Origin: Akkermansiaceae bacterium
GTDB lineage: Bacteria; Verrucomicrobiota; Verrucomicrobiia; Verrucomicrobiales; DEV007
Assembly (NCBI GenBank): GCA_024233005.1
Contig: JACKQE010000002.1
Span: 62,001 to 126,000, forward strand
Length of the DNA: 64,000 nt
Direction of reading: 5' to 3'
Positions 47,274-55,091 of the stretch are shown piece by piece. Every line of letters starts with the position of its first letter. Position 1 is the stretch's first letter. The notes under the pieces were generated by a model that did not search any database, was not told the origin of the DNA, and worked only from the letters and a program-made list of their open reading frames with translations. The position numbers were made by a program, and so were the translations under genes.

Positions 47274-48809
47274 ATGCAGAAGCCGAATCCAATCCCGTTG
47301 CCACCCTCCGATCCATTGACATGGAGTCTGGTGGACCTTGTTGATCTGGAGTGGCAGCTTGCGTTGGATGCCGAAGTGTCCGCGGAAGATCTCTGGGATC
47401 GTGATCGGAGAATTTCCCGGGAACAATTGGTTCCCGTCCTCGGCAAAGAGTTGGTGCCGGAAGCAGGTCGCGAAATCCGCTCCTGCGGGCTTCGGCTCTG
47501 GCTGGAGGAAGTTCGCAAATCCTGCCGGGAAGAGTCGGTCGGAGAAATGGTTTGCCATGGGCGAGGACTGATGGCTCTGATTCTTGGTTTCATTGCGGTC
47601 ACTGCCGGGAGCGGTCTGGTGTTCGGGCTCTTGCACCGGGAATGGCGGTATTTCAATGTGGTGCACTTCCTGCTAGCCACCTTGGCCCCCCAGTTTCTGT
47701 TGTTGTTGTTGCTTCTGCTGGGCAGGGTTTGGGGAAAGATCCGCAGTCCGTCCCACCGTTCCACCAGCCTCTGGCGCAACCTGTTGGCAGATCTTTGGAG
47801 CAAATTGGCCACTCATGCCTGGACCCGGCGTCTCTCGGATGTCGCCCTGCGCGCCCGGACCGGGAAGTTGGGGGCCTTGGTCCGTCCCTGGTTGGTCTGG
47901 CCGGTGGCGCGCCTGACCCAGACTGCGGCGATTTGGTACAATCTCGGGATCATGGGAGCCTTCGCCGGCATTCTCCTCGGGATGGATGTGCGATTTTTTT
48001 GGGAAAGCACCCCAGGAGTCAGTGCTGAGGAGGGGCTGCACCAAGTAGTGGCGACACTTGCCACGCCCTGGTCCTGGCTGGCTCCACAGACGGTTCCTTC
48101 CCTTTCTGGTATTCATGACACCCGGATCGCGGTGACCGGCACCGAAGGGGGGTGGCATGAGCCCGAGGGCGTGAGGAGTGCCGAAATCTGGGTGCCATTC
48201 CTCTTTACGACCCTGGGAATCTGGGGGCTCCTGCCCCGGTTGATCCTGCTGGCTTTTTGTTCGTGGCAAGAGCGTCGCATGTTGCTCCGCCAGAACTTCG
48301 GAGATCGTCAGCACCGGGAATTGTGGCGTCGCCTCGCAGAATCCGGTCGTCTCATGGTGAATGTGACCGGGCCCGGTGATGATGCCATCGTGCTTTGTTG
48401 GGGGGGCGTCGAACCAAACCCGGAGGAGTTACGGCCCGTCATGTTGCAGCAACTTCGATTGAATCCGGTTCAATGGTTTACGGCCGGAGGGCTCGATGTC
48501 ACCACCGATTCCGTCGCCATTCGGAGCCTTGCCAATTTGGCCGGTGAGAAGTCGGCCGCACCCCTGCCGTTGGTTCTCATTGCCGAGTCATGGGGATTGG
48601 CGCCACGGGATTTGGCCGCTTTTTTGACATCTCTCCGTAAGGAGTTGGGGGTGTCTCCCTCGATTCGATGCCTTCTGATCGGTGAACCAAAGGCGGGGCA
48701 CATTCTGACACCGCCCAAGGCTGAAGATCTCAGGATCTGGGAAAAATTTGCCGCCGATCTGGGAGATGGCGGCTTCATCATCCGACCATTACGGGGAATT
48801 CAAGCATGA
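47274..48809 (+). CDS. DUF2868-domain membrane protein
   Basis: 511 residues from the ATG at 47274 (a TTG at 47259 is the alternative). Hydrophobic segments at about 98-120, 133-152, 218-240 and 313-332 are separated by basic regions. The C-terminal cytoplasmic part (RLAESGRLMVNVTGPGDDAIVLCWGG) resembles the DUF2868 family, which in other bacteria is encoded just before a DUF3482 GTPase. The overlap with the next gene (4 bases) fits this pairing. Partner and role are not known. Confidence 0.75.
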   Translation: MQKPNPIPLPPSDPLTWSLVDLVDLEWQLALDAEVSAEDLWDRDRRISREQLVPVLGKELVPEAGREIRSCGLRLWLEEVRKSCREESVGEMVCHGRGLMALILGFIAVTAGSGLVFGLLHREWRYFNVVHFLLATLAPQFLLLLLLLLGRVWGKIRSPSHRSTSLWRNLLADLWSKLATHAWTRRLSDVALRARTGKLGALVRPWLVWPVARLTQTAAIWYNLGIMGAFAGILLGMDVRFFWESTPGVSAEEGLHQVVATLATPWSWLAPQTVPSLSGIHDTRIAVTGTEGGWHEPEGVRSAEIWVPFLFTTLGIWGLLPRLILLAFCSWQERRMLLRQNFGDRQHRELWRRLAESGRLMVNVTGPGDDAIVLCWGGVEPNPEELRPVMLQQLRLNPVQWFTAGGLDVTTDSVAIRSLANLAGEKSAAPLPLVLIAESWGLAPRDLAAFLTSLRKELGVSPSIRCLLIGEPKAGHILTPPKAEDLRIWEKFAADLGDGGFIIRPLRGIQA

Positions 48810-50350
48810 GTGATCCTGGCGAAACCCCATCGGACCGTTCTCCGGCTCGCTTTGCCGTGGTGGGGCGGGTCAACAAAGGCAAGTCGTCGGTGTTGGCCAC
48901 CCTTGTGGAGGAAGCCGACAATCAGCGCCTCCGCATCGGGCCAACCCCGGGCGAGACGACTCGGTGCCAAACCATTCCTCTCACACTCAATGGAGAGACC
49001 CTCGTAGAGTTCATCGATACTCCGGGATTCAACCAAGCCCGGCAAGCTCTTGCCTGGCTACGGGCGCATCACCGCGAGGAGGAGGGGCGGGCCAGGCTTG
49101 AAGCCGTGCGGCAATTTGTGGCCACGTTTCGGAATACGGAGGAATTCGTCGATGAATGCCGACTTCTGCAACCGATTCTCGACGGGGCCGGGATTGTCTA
49201 TGTGGTCGATGCGTCCAAACCCTATCGGACTGATTTCGTCGCCGAGATGGAGATTCTCCGCTGGACCGGGCGGCCCCGCATGGCAGTGATGAATTTCCTT
49301 TCTGGTGACACGAGCCACGCCCAGGAATGGCGGGAGCACCTCGGGGAGTTCTTCAATCTGACCAGAGACTTCAACGCCCATACCGCGAGATTCCGGGAGC
49401 GCATCCGGCTGCTCCGTCACCTCCTGGAAATTGAGGATCGTCATCGTGGTAGCATCGAAAAAACCATCCAGCTGCTCGAAAGCGGATGGAACCGGCGTCG
49501 TGAAGACGCTGCCGACATCGTCATCAATCTGCTGCAGCGGGCCCTCACTGAGAAGGCGTGCAAAAATGCTTCCCATGAAGACACCCGTCGGTCACACCGG
49601 CGGCAACAGGTCGAAGCCAAATTGCAGGAGGAATACCGCACCCAGATCCGGATGTTGGAGGGGGGGCAGCATGCGCGACTGAGTCAGCTCTACCGGCATC
49701 CCAAGGCCGAAATGACTCACGAAAGCGGGGATGCCGTGCTGGAAGGTGATGATCTGTTTGCCGAAGAAACCTGGCAGGTCCTTGGACTTGCTCCCATGCA
49801 ACTCGCGGTTGCCGCCACCCTTGCCGGTGGGGCGGCGGGTGCGGGGGTCGATCTGGCAACAGGGGGGGCCACCCATGGCCTAGGAACCGTCATTGGGGCA
49901 GCTGGCGGTTTTATCGGCGCCTTGTGGAAAGGCCGCGCTTTGGCGGAAATCAAGATCGACCACCCGCTGCTCGGTGGCGGGCTCAATCCCGGAGGAGTGA
50001 AGCTTTGCGCGGGACCTCCCAAAAATCCCAACTTTCCATGGGTTTTGTTGGATCGGGCCTTGTATCATTTCGAGCATCTGGTGACCAGAGCCCATGGTCG
50101 GCGCGACCGGTTTGTGATCGATTTCGCGGACCTGACCAAAGCCGGGGAAGGATCGCGCCAGGGATACGCCAGCCGGATCGGAGCCGATGAGCGCAAAGTG
50201 TTTGGACGATGGTTCGACGCCCTGTCTCGGGGCCGGGCGGAAGCGATCGGGGATCGCGAGGTTTTCTCTGCCTTGGTGCAAGTGTTGGGACGCATCGAAA
50301 CGGGAGAGCTGCGCGTAAGATCAAATGGGTCTCTGGAAGAGGACTGTTAA
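48806..50350 (+). CDS. DUF3482-type membrane-associated GTPase
   Basis: 514 residues. An Era-like GTPase domain with G1 GRVNKGKSS (20-28), the switch TPGETTR, G3 DTPGF and a G4 position that reads MNFLSGD. A helical region follows and then a Gly/Ala-rich hydrophobic stretch (about 333-372), which likely inserts into the membrane, and a C-terminal domain. The family is associated with DUF2868 partners. It may act in membrane remodelling or transport gating; no substrate is known. Confidence 0.8.
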   Translation: MSDPGETPSDRSPARFAVVGRVNKGKSSVLATLVEEADNQRLRIGPTPGETTRCQTIPLTLNGETLVEFIDTPGFNQARQALAWLRAHHREEEGRARLEAVRQFVATFRNTEEFVDECRLLQPILDGAGIVYVVDASKPYRTDFVAEMEILRWTGRPRMAVMNFLSGDTSHAQEWREHLGEFFNLTRDFNAHTARFRERIRLLRHLLEIEDRHRGSIEKTIQLLESGWNRRREDAADIVINLLQRALTEKACKNASHEDTRRSHRRQQVEAKLQEEYRTQIRMLEGGQHARLSQLYRHPKAEMTHESGDAVLEGDDLFAEETWQVLGLAPMQLAVAATLAGGAAGAGVDLATGGATHGLGTVIGAAGGFIGALWKGRALAEIKIDHPLLGGGLNPGGVKLCAGPPKNPNFPWVLLDRALYHFEHLVTRAHGRRDRFVIDFADLTKAGEGSRQGYASRIGADERKVFGRWFDALSRGRAEAIGDREVFSALVQVLGRIETGELRVRSNGSLEEDC

Positions 50351-50356
50351 TTTTGG

Positions 50357-50391
50357 TTGGAAAATATCGCGATATAGCTATATTAAAGAAA
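50357..50391 (+). promoter_or_regulatory. overlapping palindromes at the RND operon start
   Basis: Two perfect 12-bp palindromes overlap by four bases: ATATCGCGATAT (50364-50375) and ATATAGCTATAT (50372-50383). They lie between a weak -35 (TTGGAA, 50357-50362) and a weak -10 (TATTAA, 50381-50386) with 18 bases between them, so a repressor bound here would block this promoter. No regulator gene is adjacent. Confidence 0.5.
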
Positions 50392-51465
50392 ATGGATCCC
50401 TTCATGAACTTTTTCACATCTTCCCCGGATCGCCGCCACCTGCGTCGGGGCTTCAGTTTGCTTCTCTTGGTGGGCTTGATCCCGGGAGCTTGCAGCCACC
50501 AGACGGACACACATCCGGCACCTCCTTTGCCGGCGGTGGAGGTTCATTCGGCAGAGGTCACCGAAACAACGATTCCGGTCTACCTTGAAGCCGTCGGCAC
50601 GGTCCAGCCCCACCGGATGGCCTCTGTTTCCGCCAAGGTCACCGGTCGAGTTCTGCGTATGCTGGCTATACCGGGGCGCGCCGTGAAGGAAGGGGAGACG
50701 CTTGCCGAAATCGATGCCGGAGACCTCAGAGCCTCCGCTGAGCGAGCTGAAGCTGCTCTGAATCAGGCCCGTCAGGATCTGGAACGCACCAGGCAACTTT
50801 TGGCAAAAGGTGCGACGACAGCGGCCGAGTCCGATCGTGTCGTCGCCGCCGAGCGCATGGCCGCGGCCACTCTCGCCGAAGTCAAAGCCTCTCTCGATCA
50901 GGCCATTGTGACCGCGCCTTTCTCCGGCACGGTCTCACGCAAACTGGCTGACAGCGGGGATCTGGCCACCCCTGGTCGCGCTCTTTTCACTGTGGAAGAC
51001 GGGTCCTTGCTCCGGCTGGAAGTGCCTGTTCCCGAGTCACTCGCGGGTGGTCTCAAACTTGGACAATCGCTGCGGGTCAAGGTGTCTGGAGTGGACTCGG
51101 ATCTCTCGGCCGCCATCAGTGAGATCGCACCTGCCGCAGACGTGGCCAGCCGGACCTTTCTGATCAAACTCGACCTGCCCAAAGAAGACAGCCTGCGCGC
51201 TGGACAATTCGGCCGGGCATACCTCCCCCGGGACGAACGTCAGGCGTTGTATGTCAAATCCAGTGCGCTGGTGAGTCGGGGGCAGATGGACTACCTGTTT
51301 GTGGTTGATCCGGAAGGTCCGGTGGCCCGGCTCCGCATTGTCCGCAGTGCGGCGGAGGATGGAGGGAAAGTCGAAATCCTCGGAGGGGTGAATTCCGGTG
51401 AACGCGTCGTCACCGATCCCCCATCGGACCTTCTTGATGGCCAACCTGTCACCCTGCTGAACTGA
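50392..51465 (+). CDS. RND efflux periplasmic adaptor (membrane fusion protein)
   Basis: 357 residues from the ATG at 50392; an ATG at 50404 gives 353 and would better fit a transcription start just after the promoter. The N-terminal signal (FSLLLLVGLIPGACSHQ) has a Cys close to a lipobox, though Pro at -3 is unusual. The body shows the adaptor hairpin and lipoyl halves (GTVQPHRMASVSAKVTGRVLRM, LDQAIVTAPFSGTVSRKLADSGDLATPG) and beta-barrel region (FLIKLDLPKEDSLRAGQFGRAYL). The stop overlaps the start of the pump gene (ATGA). Confidence 0.88.
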   Translation: MDPFMNFFTSSPDRRHLRRGFSLLLLVGLIPGACSHQTDTHPAPPLPAVEVHSAEVTETTIPVYLEAVGTVQPHRMASVSAKVTGRVLRMLAIPGRAVKEGETLAEIDAGDLRASAERAEAALNQARQDLERTRQLLAKGATTAAESDRVVAAERMAAATLAEVKASLDQAIVTAPFSGTVSRKLADSGDLATPGRALFTVEDGSLLRLEVPVPESLAGGLKLGQSLRVKVSGVDSDLSAAISEIAPAADVASRTFLIKLDLPKEDSLRAGQFGRAYLPRDERQALYVKSSALVSRGQMDYLFVVDPEGPVARLRIVRSAAEDGGKVEILGGVNSGERVVTDPPSDLLDGQPVTLLN

Positions 51466-54400
51466 TGAAGGATCCCACTCCTCTAGAGGCCCAGGGTTTT
51501 GCCGGCCGCCTCGCCACGGCGTTCATCGATTCCAAGCTGACGCCGTTGCTCATCATCGGGGCGGTGCTTTTGGGAATCTTCGCGGTGGTGAAATTGCCCC
51601 GGGAAGAGGAACCGCAGATCAAAGTCCCCATGATCGACGTCATGGTTTCCATGCCCGGGGCGACCGCCAAGGAGGTGGAAGAGCAGGTCACCCGTCCCAT
51701 GGAGAAACTCCTGTGGGAGATCTCCGGAGTCGAATACGTCTACAGCATTTCCAGTCCCGGCGAGAGCCTGGTCATTGTGCGGTTCCAGGTCGGACATGAT
51801 GAGGAGTCGGCGCTGGTACGGCTCAACCAAAAGCTCCAGTCGAACTACGACCGCATTCCTCCGGGCGTCTCGCAACCTCTGGTCAAGGCCAGTTCGATCG
51901 ACGATGTCCCGGTCCTCGCGCTCACTCTGCACAGCTCCCGGCTTGATCCTGTTGAACTGAGGCGCCTCGCCGCCGAAGTCGAGGACGCGGTGAAACAGGT
52001 GCCCGATGTCGCCGAGACCAGGCTCATCGGAGGCCAACGCCGCAACCTTCGGGCGGTCATCGATCCGGTGAAACTGGCTTCCCGTGAACTCAGTCTCGCG
52101 GGTCTGGTTCCCCTGATCCGGCAGGCCAATTCAGAATCCAGATCCGGATCCCTCATTTCCGCCAATGCCGAGACGTTGGTGGAAAGCGGTGCTTTTCTGA
52201 CCTCGGCCGCCGAACTGGGGGATGTGGTGGTCGGCGTCCATGCCGGGCGTCCGGTGTATCTCCGCGACGTCGCCGACATACATGACGGGGGAGGGGATGC
52301 GGAACAGTATGTGCTCCATGGCCTGGGGGCCGGCACTCCCGGAGCGCGGTCTGGAGCCAATGCAGAAAATGGCGTGACCATTACGATCGCAAAACGCCCC
52401 GGCACCAACGCCGTGGCGGTCGCCGAGCAAGTCCTCGCCAAGGTCGAAGCCCTGCGGGGACGCGTCCTGCCTGCCGACGTGTCGCTTTCAGTGACCCGGC
52501 ACTATGGCCATACCGCCGCCGAGAAATCGAATGAGCTGCTCTTCCATATGGGGATCGCTGTGGTTTCCGTGGCGGTCCTGATTCTTTTCATGTTGGGATG
52601 GCGTGAGTCGCTTGTGGTCGTGGTGGCCATTCCGGCAACGCTCTCCTTGACCCTGCTGGTCTTCTACCTCTACGGATTCACCCTGAACCGGATCACCCTC
52701 TTTGCGCTCATTTTTTCCATCGGGATCCTGGTCGATGACGCCATTGTCGTCGTGGAGAACATCGTGCGTCATCTCCGGCTCCGGGAAAACCGGGGCCAGC
52801 CGGTCATTCCGGTGGCGATCCGCGCGGTGAGTGAAGTGGGCAACCCCACGGTGCTTGCGACATGGGCGGTGGTCGCCGCGATTCTCCCCATGGCATTCGT
52901 CGGCGGCCTCATGGGACCCTACATGCGGCCCATCCCGATCGGAGCCTCCGCAGCCATGCTGTTCTCGCTCCTCATCGCCTTCATCGTCACGCCGTGGGCG
53001 GCGGCGCGGCTGCTCAAGCGCGGCGGGCACGGACACACCGACTCCGGACATGATGACTCTGATTCCTGGTCGACCCGGCTTTATCGCCGCGGGATGCGTG
53101 CCCTGCTCAGGAACCGCTTGAGCCGCTGGACCTTCCTCGCGGTGATCGTCGGTCTGCTCCTCGGCAGCATGTCGTTGGTGGGAATCCAGTGGGTGAAAGT
53201 GAAAATGCTGCCCTTCGACAACAAGTCGGAGTTTCAGGTGATCATCGACACCCCCGAGGGCAGCACCCTCGAGGAGACTCTTGCGATCGCCCAAGAGATG
53301 GCCCGCGTCGTTGCCGCCGAACCCGAGGTGACCGACTACCAGGTCTATGCGGGAACTTCTTCTCCCTTCAATTTCAATGGACTGGTGCGCCATTATTTCC
53401 TGCGGCGGGGACCCAATGTGGCTGACATCCAGGTGAATCTCCTCCCAAAACACGAGAGAGCGGCCGTGAGTCATGACATCGCCAAGCGGGTCCGTCCCCG
53501 TCTGGCGGAGATCGCTGCCCGTCATGGGGCCACCATTGCGGTCGCCGAAGTGCCGCCTGGTCCTCCCGTGTTACAAACCATCGTGGCCGAGGTTTATGGG
53601 AATGACCGCGCCCACCGGGAAGCCCTCGCGAAAGAGGTGCGCCGCATTTTGGAGGAGACTCCGGGGGTGGTCGACATCGACGCCTACGGTGAGGAAGACC
53701 AGGTCCGTCACCGCTTTGTCATCGACAAGGAAAAGGCCGCTCTCAACGGCATTTCCGCCGAGACGCTGTCACAAACACTGCGCATCGGGGTGGACGGGCT
53801 GGATGTGGATCTCGCACACTTGCCCCGCGAGAAGGAGCCTGTCATGGTGCGGTTGGAACTGCCCCGGGAATTCCGCACCGATCCCGCCCGGCTTCTCGGG
53901 CTTCGACTCCGTTCGGGAGATGCCAACGCCCTTCCCGAACCCACGGCCGGAGCGGCCAGCGCCCCTCCTTTGGTGCCGCTGGGAGAGTTGGCAATGGTCA
54001 CCACCGGCAACATTGACAAGAGCATTTACCACAAGAACCTCCTTCCGGTGACCTACATCGTGGCGGATGTCGCCGGGGTGGTGGAAAGCCCCGTCTACGC
54101 CATTTTTCAAATGAACGAAAAACTTGCGGCGATCGACATGACTCGATTTGGCGGCACGGACGAAGGTCTTCAGGTGCTCAACGCCAGCCTGCCGGAACTG
54201 GATGTGATCCCATCCTTGAAATGGGACGGGGAGTGGCACATCACGATCGAAGTGTTCCGCGATCTGGGCATTGCCTTCGGGGCTGTTTTGATCCTCATCT
54301 ACATGCTGATGGTGGGTTGGTTCAAGTCATTTGTTACGCCGCTTGTCGTCATGGCGGCCATTCCCTTCTCCCTCATCGGCATCCTGCCGGCCCACGGAAT

Positions 54401-54803
54401 GATGGGTGCGTTTTTCACCGCCACCTCCATGATTGGCTTCATGGCCGGTGGCGGGATTGTGGTGCGGAATTCCATCATCCTGGTCGATTTCATCCAACTC
54501 CGCCTCGCGGAAGGCATGGCGCTGCGGGAGGCGGTGATCGATGCCGGTGCGGTAAGATTCCGTCCCATGCTGCTGACCGCGATGGCGGTGGTGGTTGGTG
54601 CCGCGGTGATCCTGAGTGATCCCATTTTCCAAGGGCTAGCCATCGCCCTGATGGCCGGGGAGATCGCTTCACTGTTCGTCAGCCGCCTGGCGGTGCCGGT
54701 CCTTTTCTACATGACCAATGCCAAGGCGGGAGACAATGCGCCGACAAAGCCTTCCAGTCCGTCTGAGGCAACTGCCGCCAGTGGCGTCACCCCCTCCGAG
54801 TGA
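51465..54803 (+). CDS. RND efflux pump, inner-membrane transporter
   Basis: 1112 residues, longer than the AcrB norm of about 1030-1050. It has the two six-helix halves of the HAE/RND family. Features seen are LPREEEPQIKVPMIDVMVSMPGA after the first helix, the proton-relay Asp pair in FSIGILVDDAIVVVENIVRH, the periplasmic porter repeats, and the C-terminal half with ATSMIGFMAGGGIVVRNSIILVDF and DAGAVRFRPMLLTAMAVVVG. The ending is a Ser/Ala/Thr-rich tail. Substrates are not defined; an outer-membrane TolC-type gene is not adjacent. Confidence 0.93.
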   Translation: MKDPTPLEAQGFAGRLATAFIDSKLTPLLIIGAVLLGIFAVVKLPREEEPQIKVPMIDVMVSMPGATAKEVEEQVTRPMEKLLWEISGVEYVYSISSPGESLVIVRFQVGHDEESALVRLNQKLQSNYDRIPPGVSQPLVKASSIDDVPVLALTLHSSRLDPVELRRLAAEVEDAVKQVPDVAETRLIGGQRRNLRAVIDPVKLASRELSLAGLVPLIRQANSESRSGSLISANAETLVESGAFLTSAAELGDVVVGVHAGRPVYLRDVADIHDGGGDAEQYVLHGLGAGTPGARSGANAENGVTITIAKRPGTNAVAVAEQVLAKVEALRGRVLPADVSLSVTRHYGHTAAEKSNELLFHMGIAVVSVAVLILFMLGWRESLVVVVAIPATLSLTLLVFYLYGFTLNRITLFALIFSIGILVDDAIVVVENIVRHLRLRENRGQPVIPVAIRAVSEVGNPTVLATWAVVAAILPMAFVGGLMGPYMRPIPIGASAAMLFSLLIAFIVTPWAAARLLKRGGHGHTDSGHDDSDSWSTRLYRRGMRALLRNRLSRWTFLAVIVGLLLGSMSLVGIQWVKVKMLPFDNKSEFQVIIDTPEGSTLEETLAIAQEMARVVAAEPEVTDYQVYAGTSSPFNFNGLVRHYFLRRGPNVADIQVNLLPKHERAAVSHDIAKRVRPRLAEIAARHGATIAVAEVPPGPPVLQTIVAEVYGNDRAHREALAKEVRRILEETPGVVDIDAYGEEDQVRHRFVIDKEKAALNGISAETLSQTLRIGVDGLDVDLAHLPREKEPVMVRLELPREFRTDPARLLGLRLRSGDANALPEPTAGAASAPPLVPLGELAMVTTGNIDKSIYHKNLLPVTYIVADVAGVVESPVYAIFQMNEKLAAIDMTRFGGTDEGLQVLNASLPELDVIPSLKWDGEWHITIEVFRDLGIAFGAVLILIYMLMVGWFKSFVTPLVVMAAIPFSLIGILPAHGMMGAFFTATSMIGFMAGGGIVVRNSIILVDFIQLRLAEGMALREAVIDAGAVRFRPMLLTAMAVVVGAAVILSDPIFQGLAIALMAGEIASLFVSRLAVPVLFYMTNAKAGDNAPTKPSSPSEATAASGVTPSE

Positions 54804-54913
54804 CCGGAACCAATCACGTGCGGTCGTTTTTTGGGGCCATCGATCGATTTGGCTTCATCAAACACAGGAAATGTGTTAAACCTTGAGAGTCATTCCTAAC
54901 TCCCCTATCTCTC

Positions 54914-55066
54914 ATGAAAGGCAAAACTTTCGGAACTCTCGCCCTCGCCATCTACCTCATCCTGATTGGAGCTGTGGCCGTCTTTAAAATCAGTCTGGGC
55001 CAATTGGATATCCTGCCCCCCATTCTGGCGATTGCCGCCGGAGTGCTGCTGCTGCTGGGTAGGTGA
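54914..55066 (+). CDS. 50-residue two-segment membrane protein
   Basis: A small open reading frame with two hydrophobic stretches (about 8-24 and 33-48), separated by the short loop FKISLGQLDILPP. The ATG at 54914 lies in a spot between the RND operon and polA where neither neighbour needs the sequence. Such small two-helix proteins (MKG/MKK..., ending LLLLGR) are common in bacteria but have no known role. The frame shows a clear codon pattern with no interruption. Confidence 0.6.
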   Translation: MKGKTFGTLALAIYLILIGAVAVFKISLGQLDILPPILAIAAGVLLLLGR

Positions 55067-55091
55067 TCCCCGCCTTCGGTCGAGGCGCTCT

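Noticed and set aside
54861..54877. 6-bp hairpin AACACA/TGTGTT after the RND operon
   Set aside because: Symmetry is real but the stem is AT-rich, short and without a T-run; not enough to call a terminator or operator.
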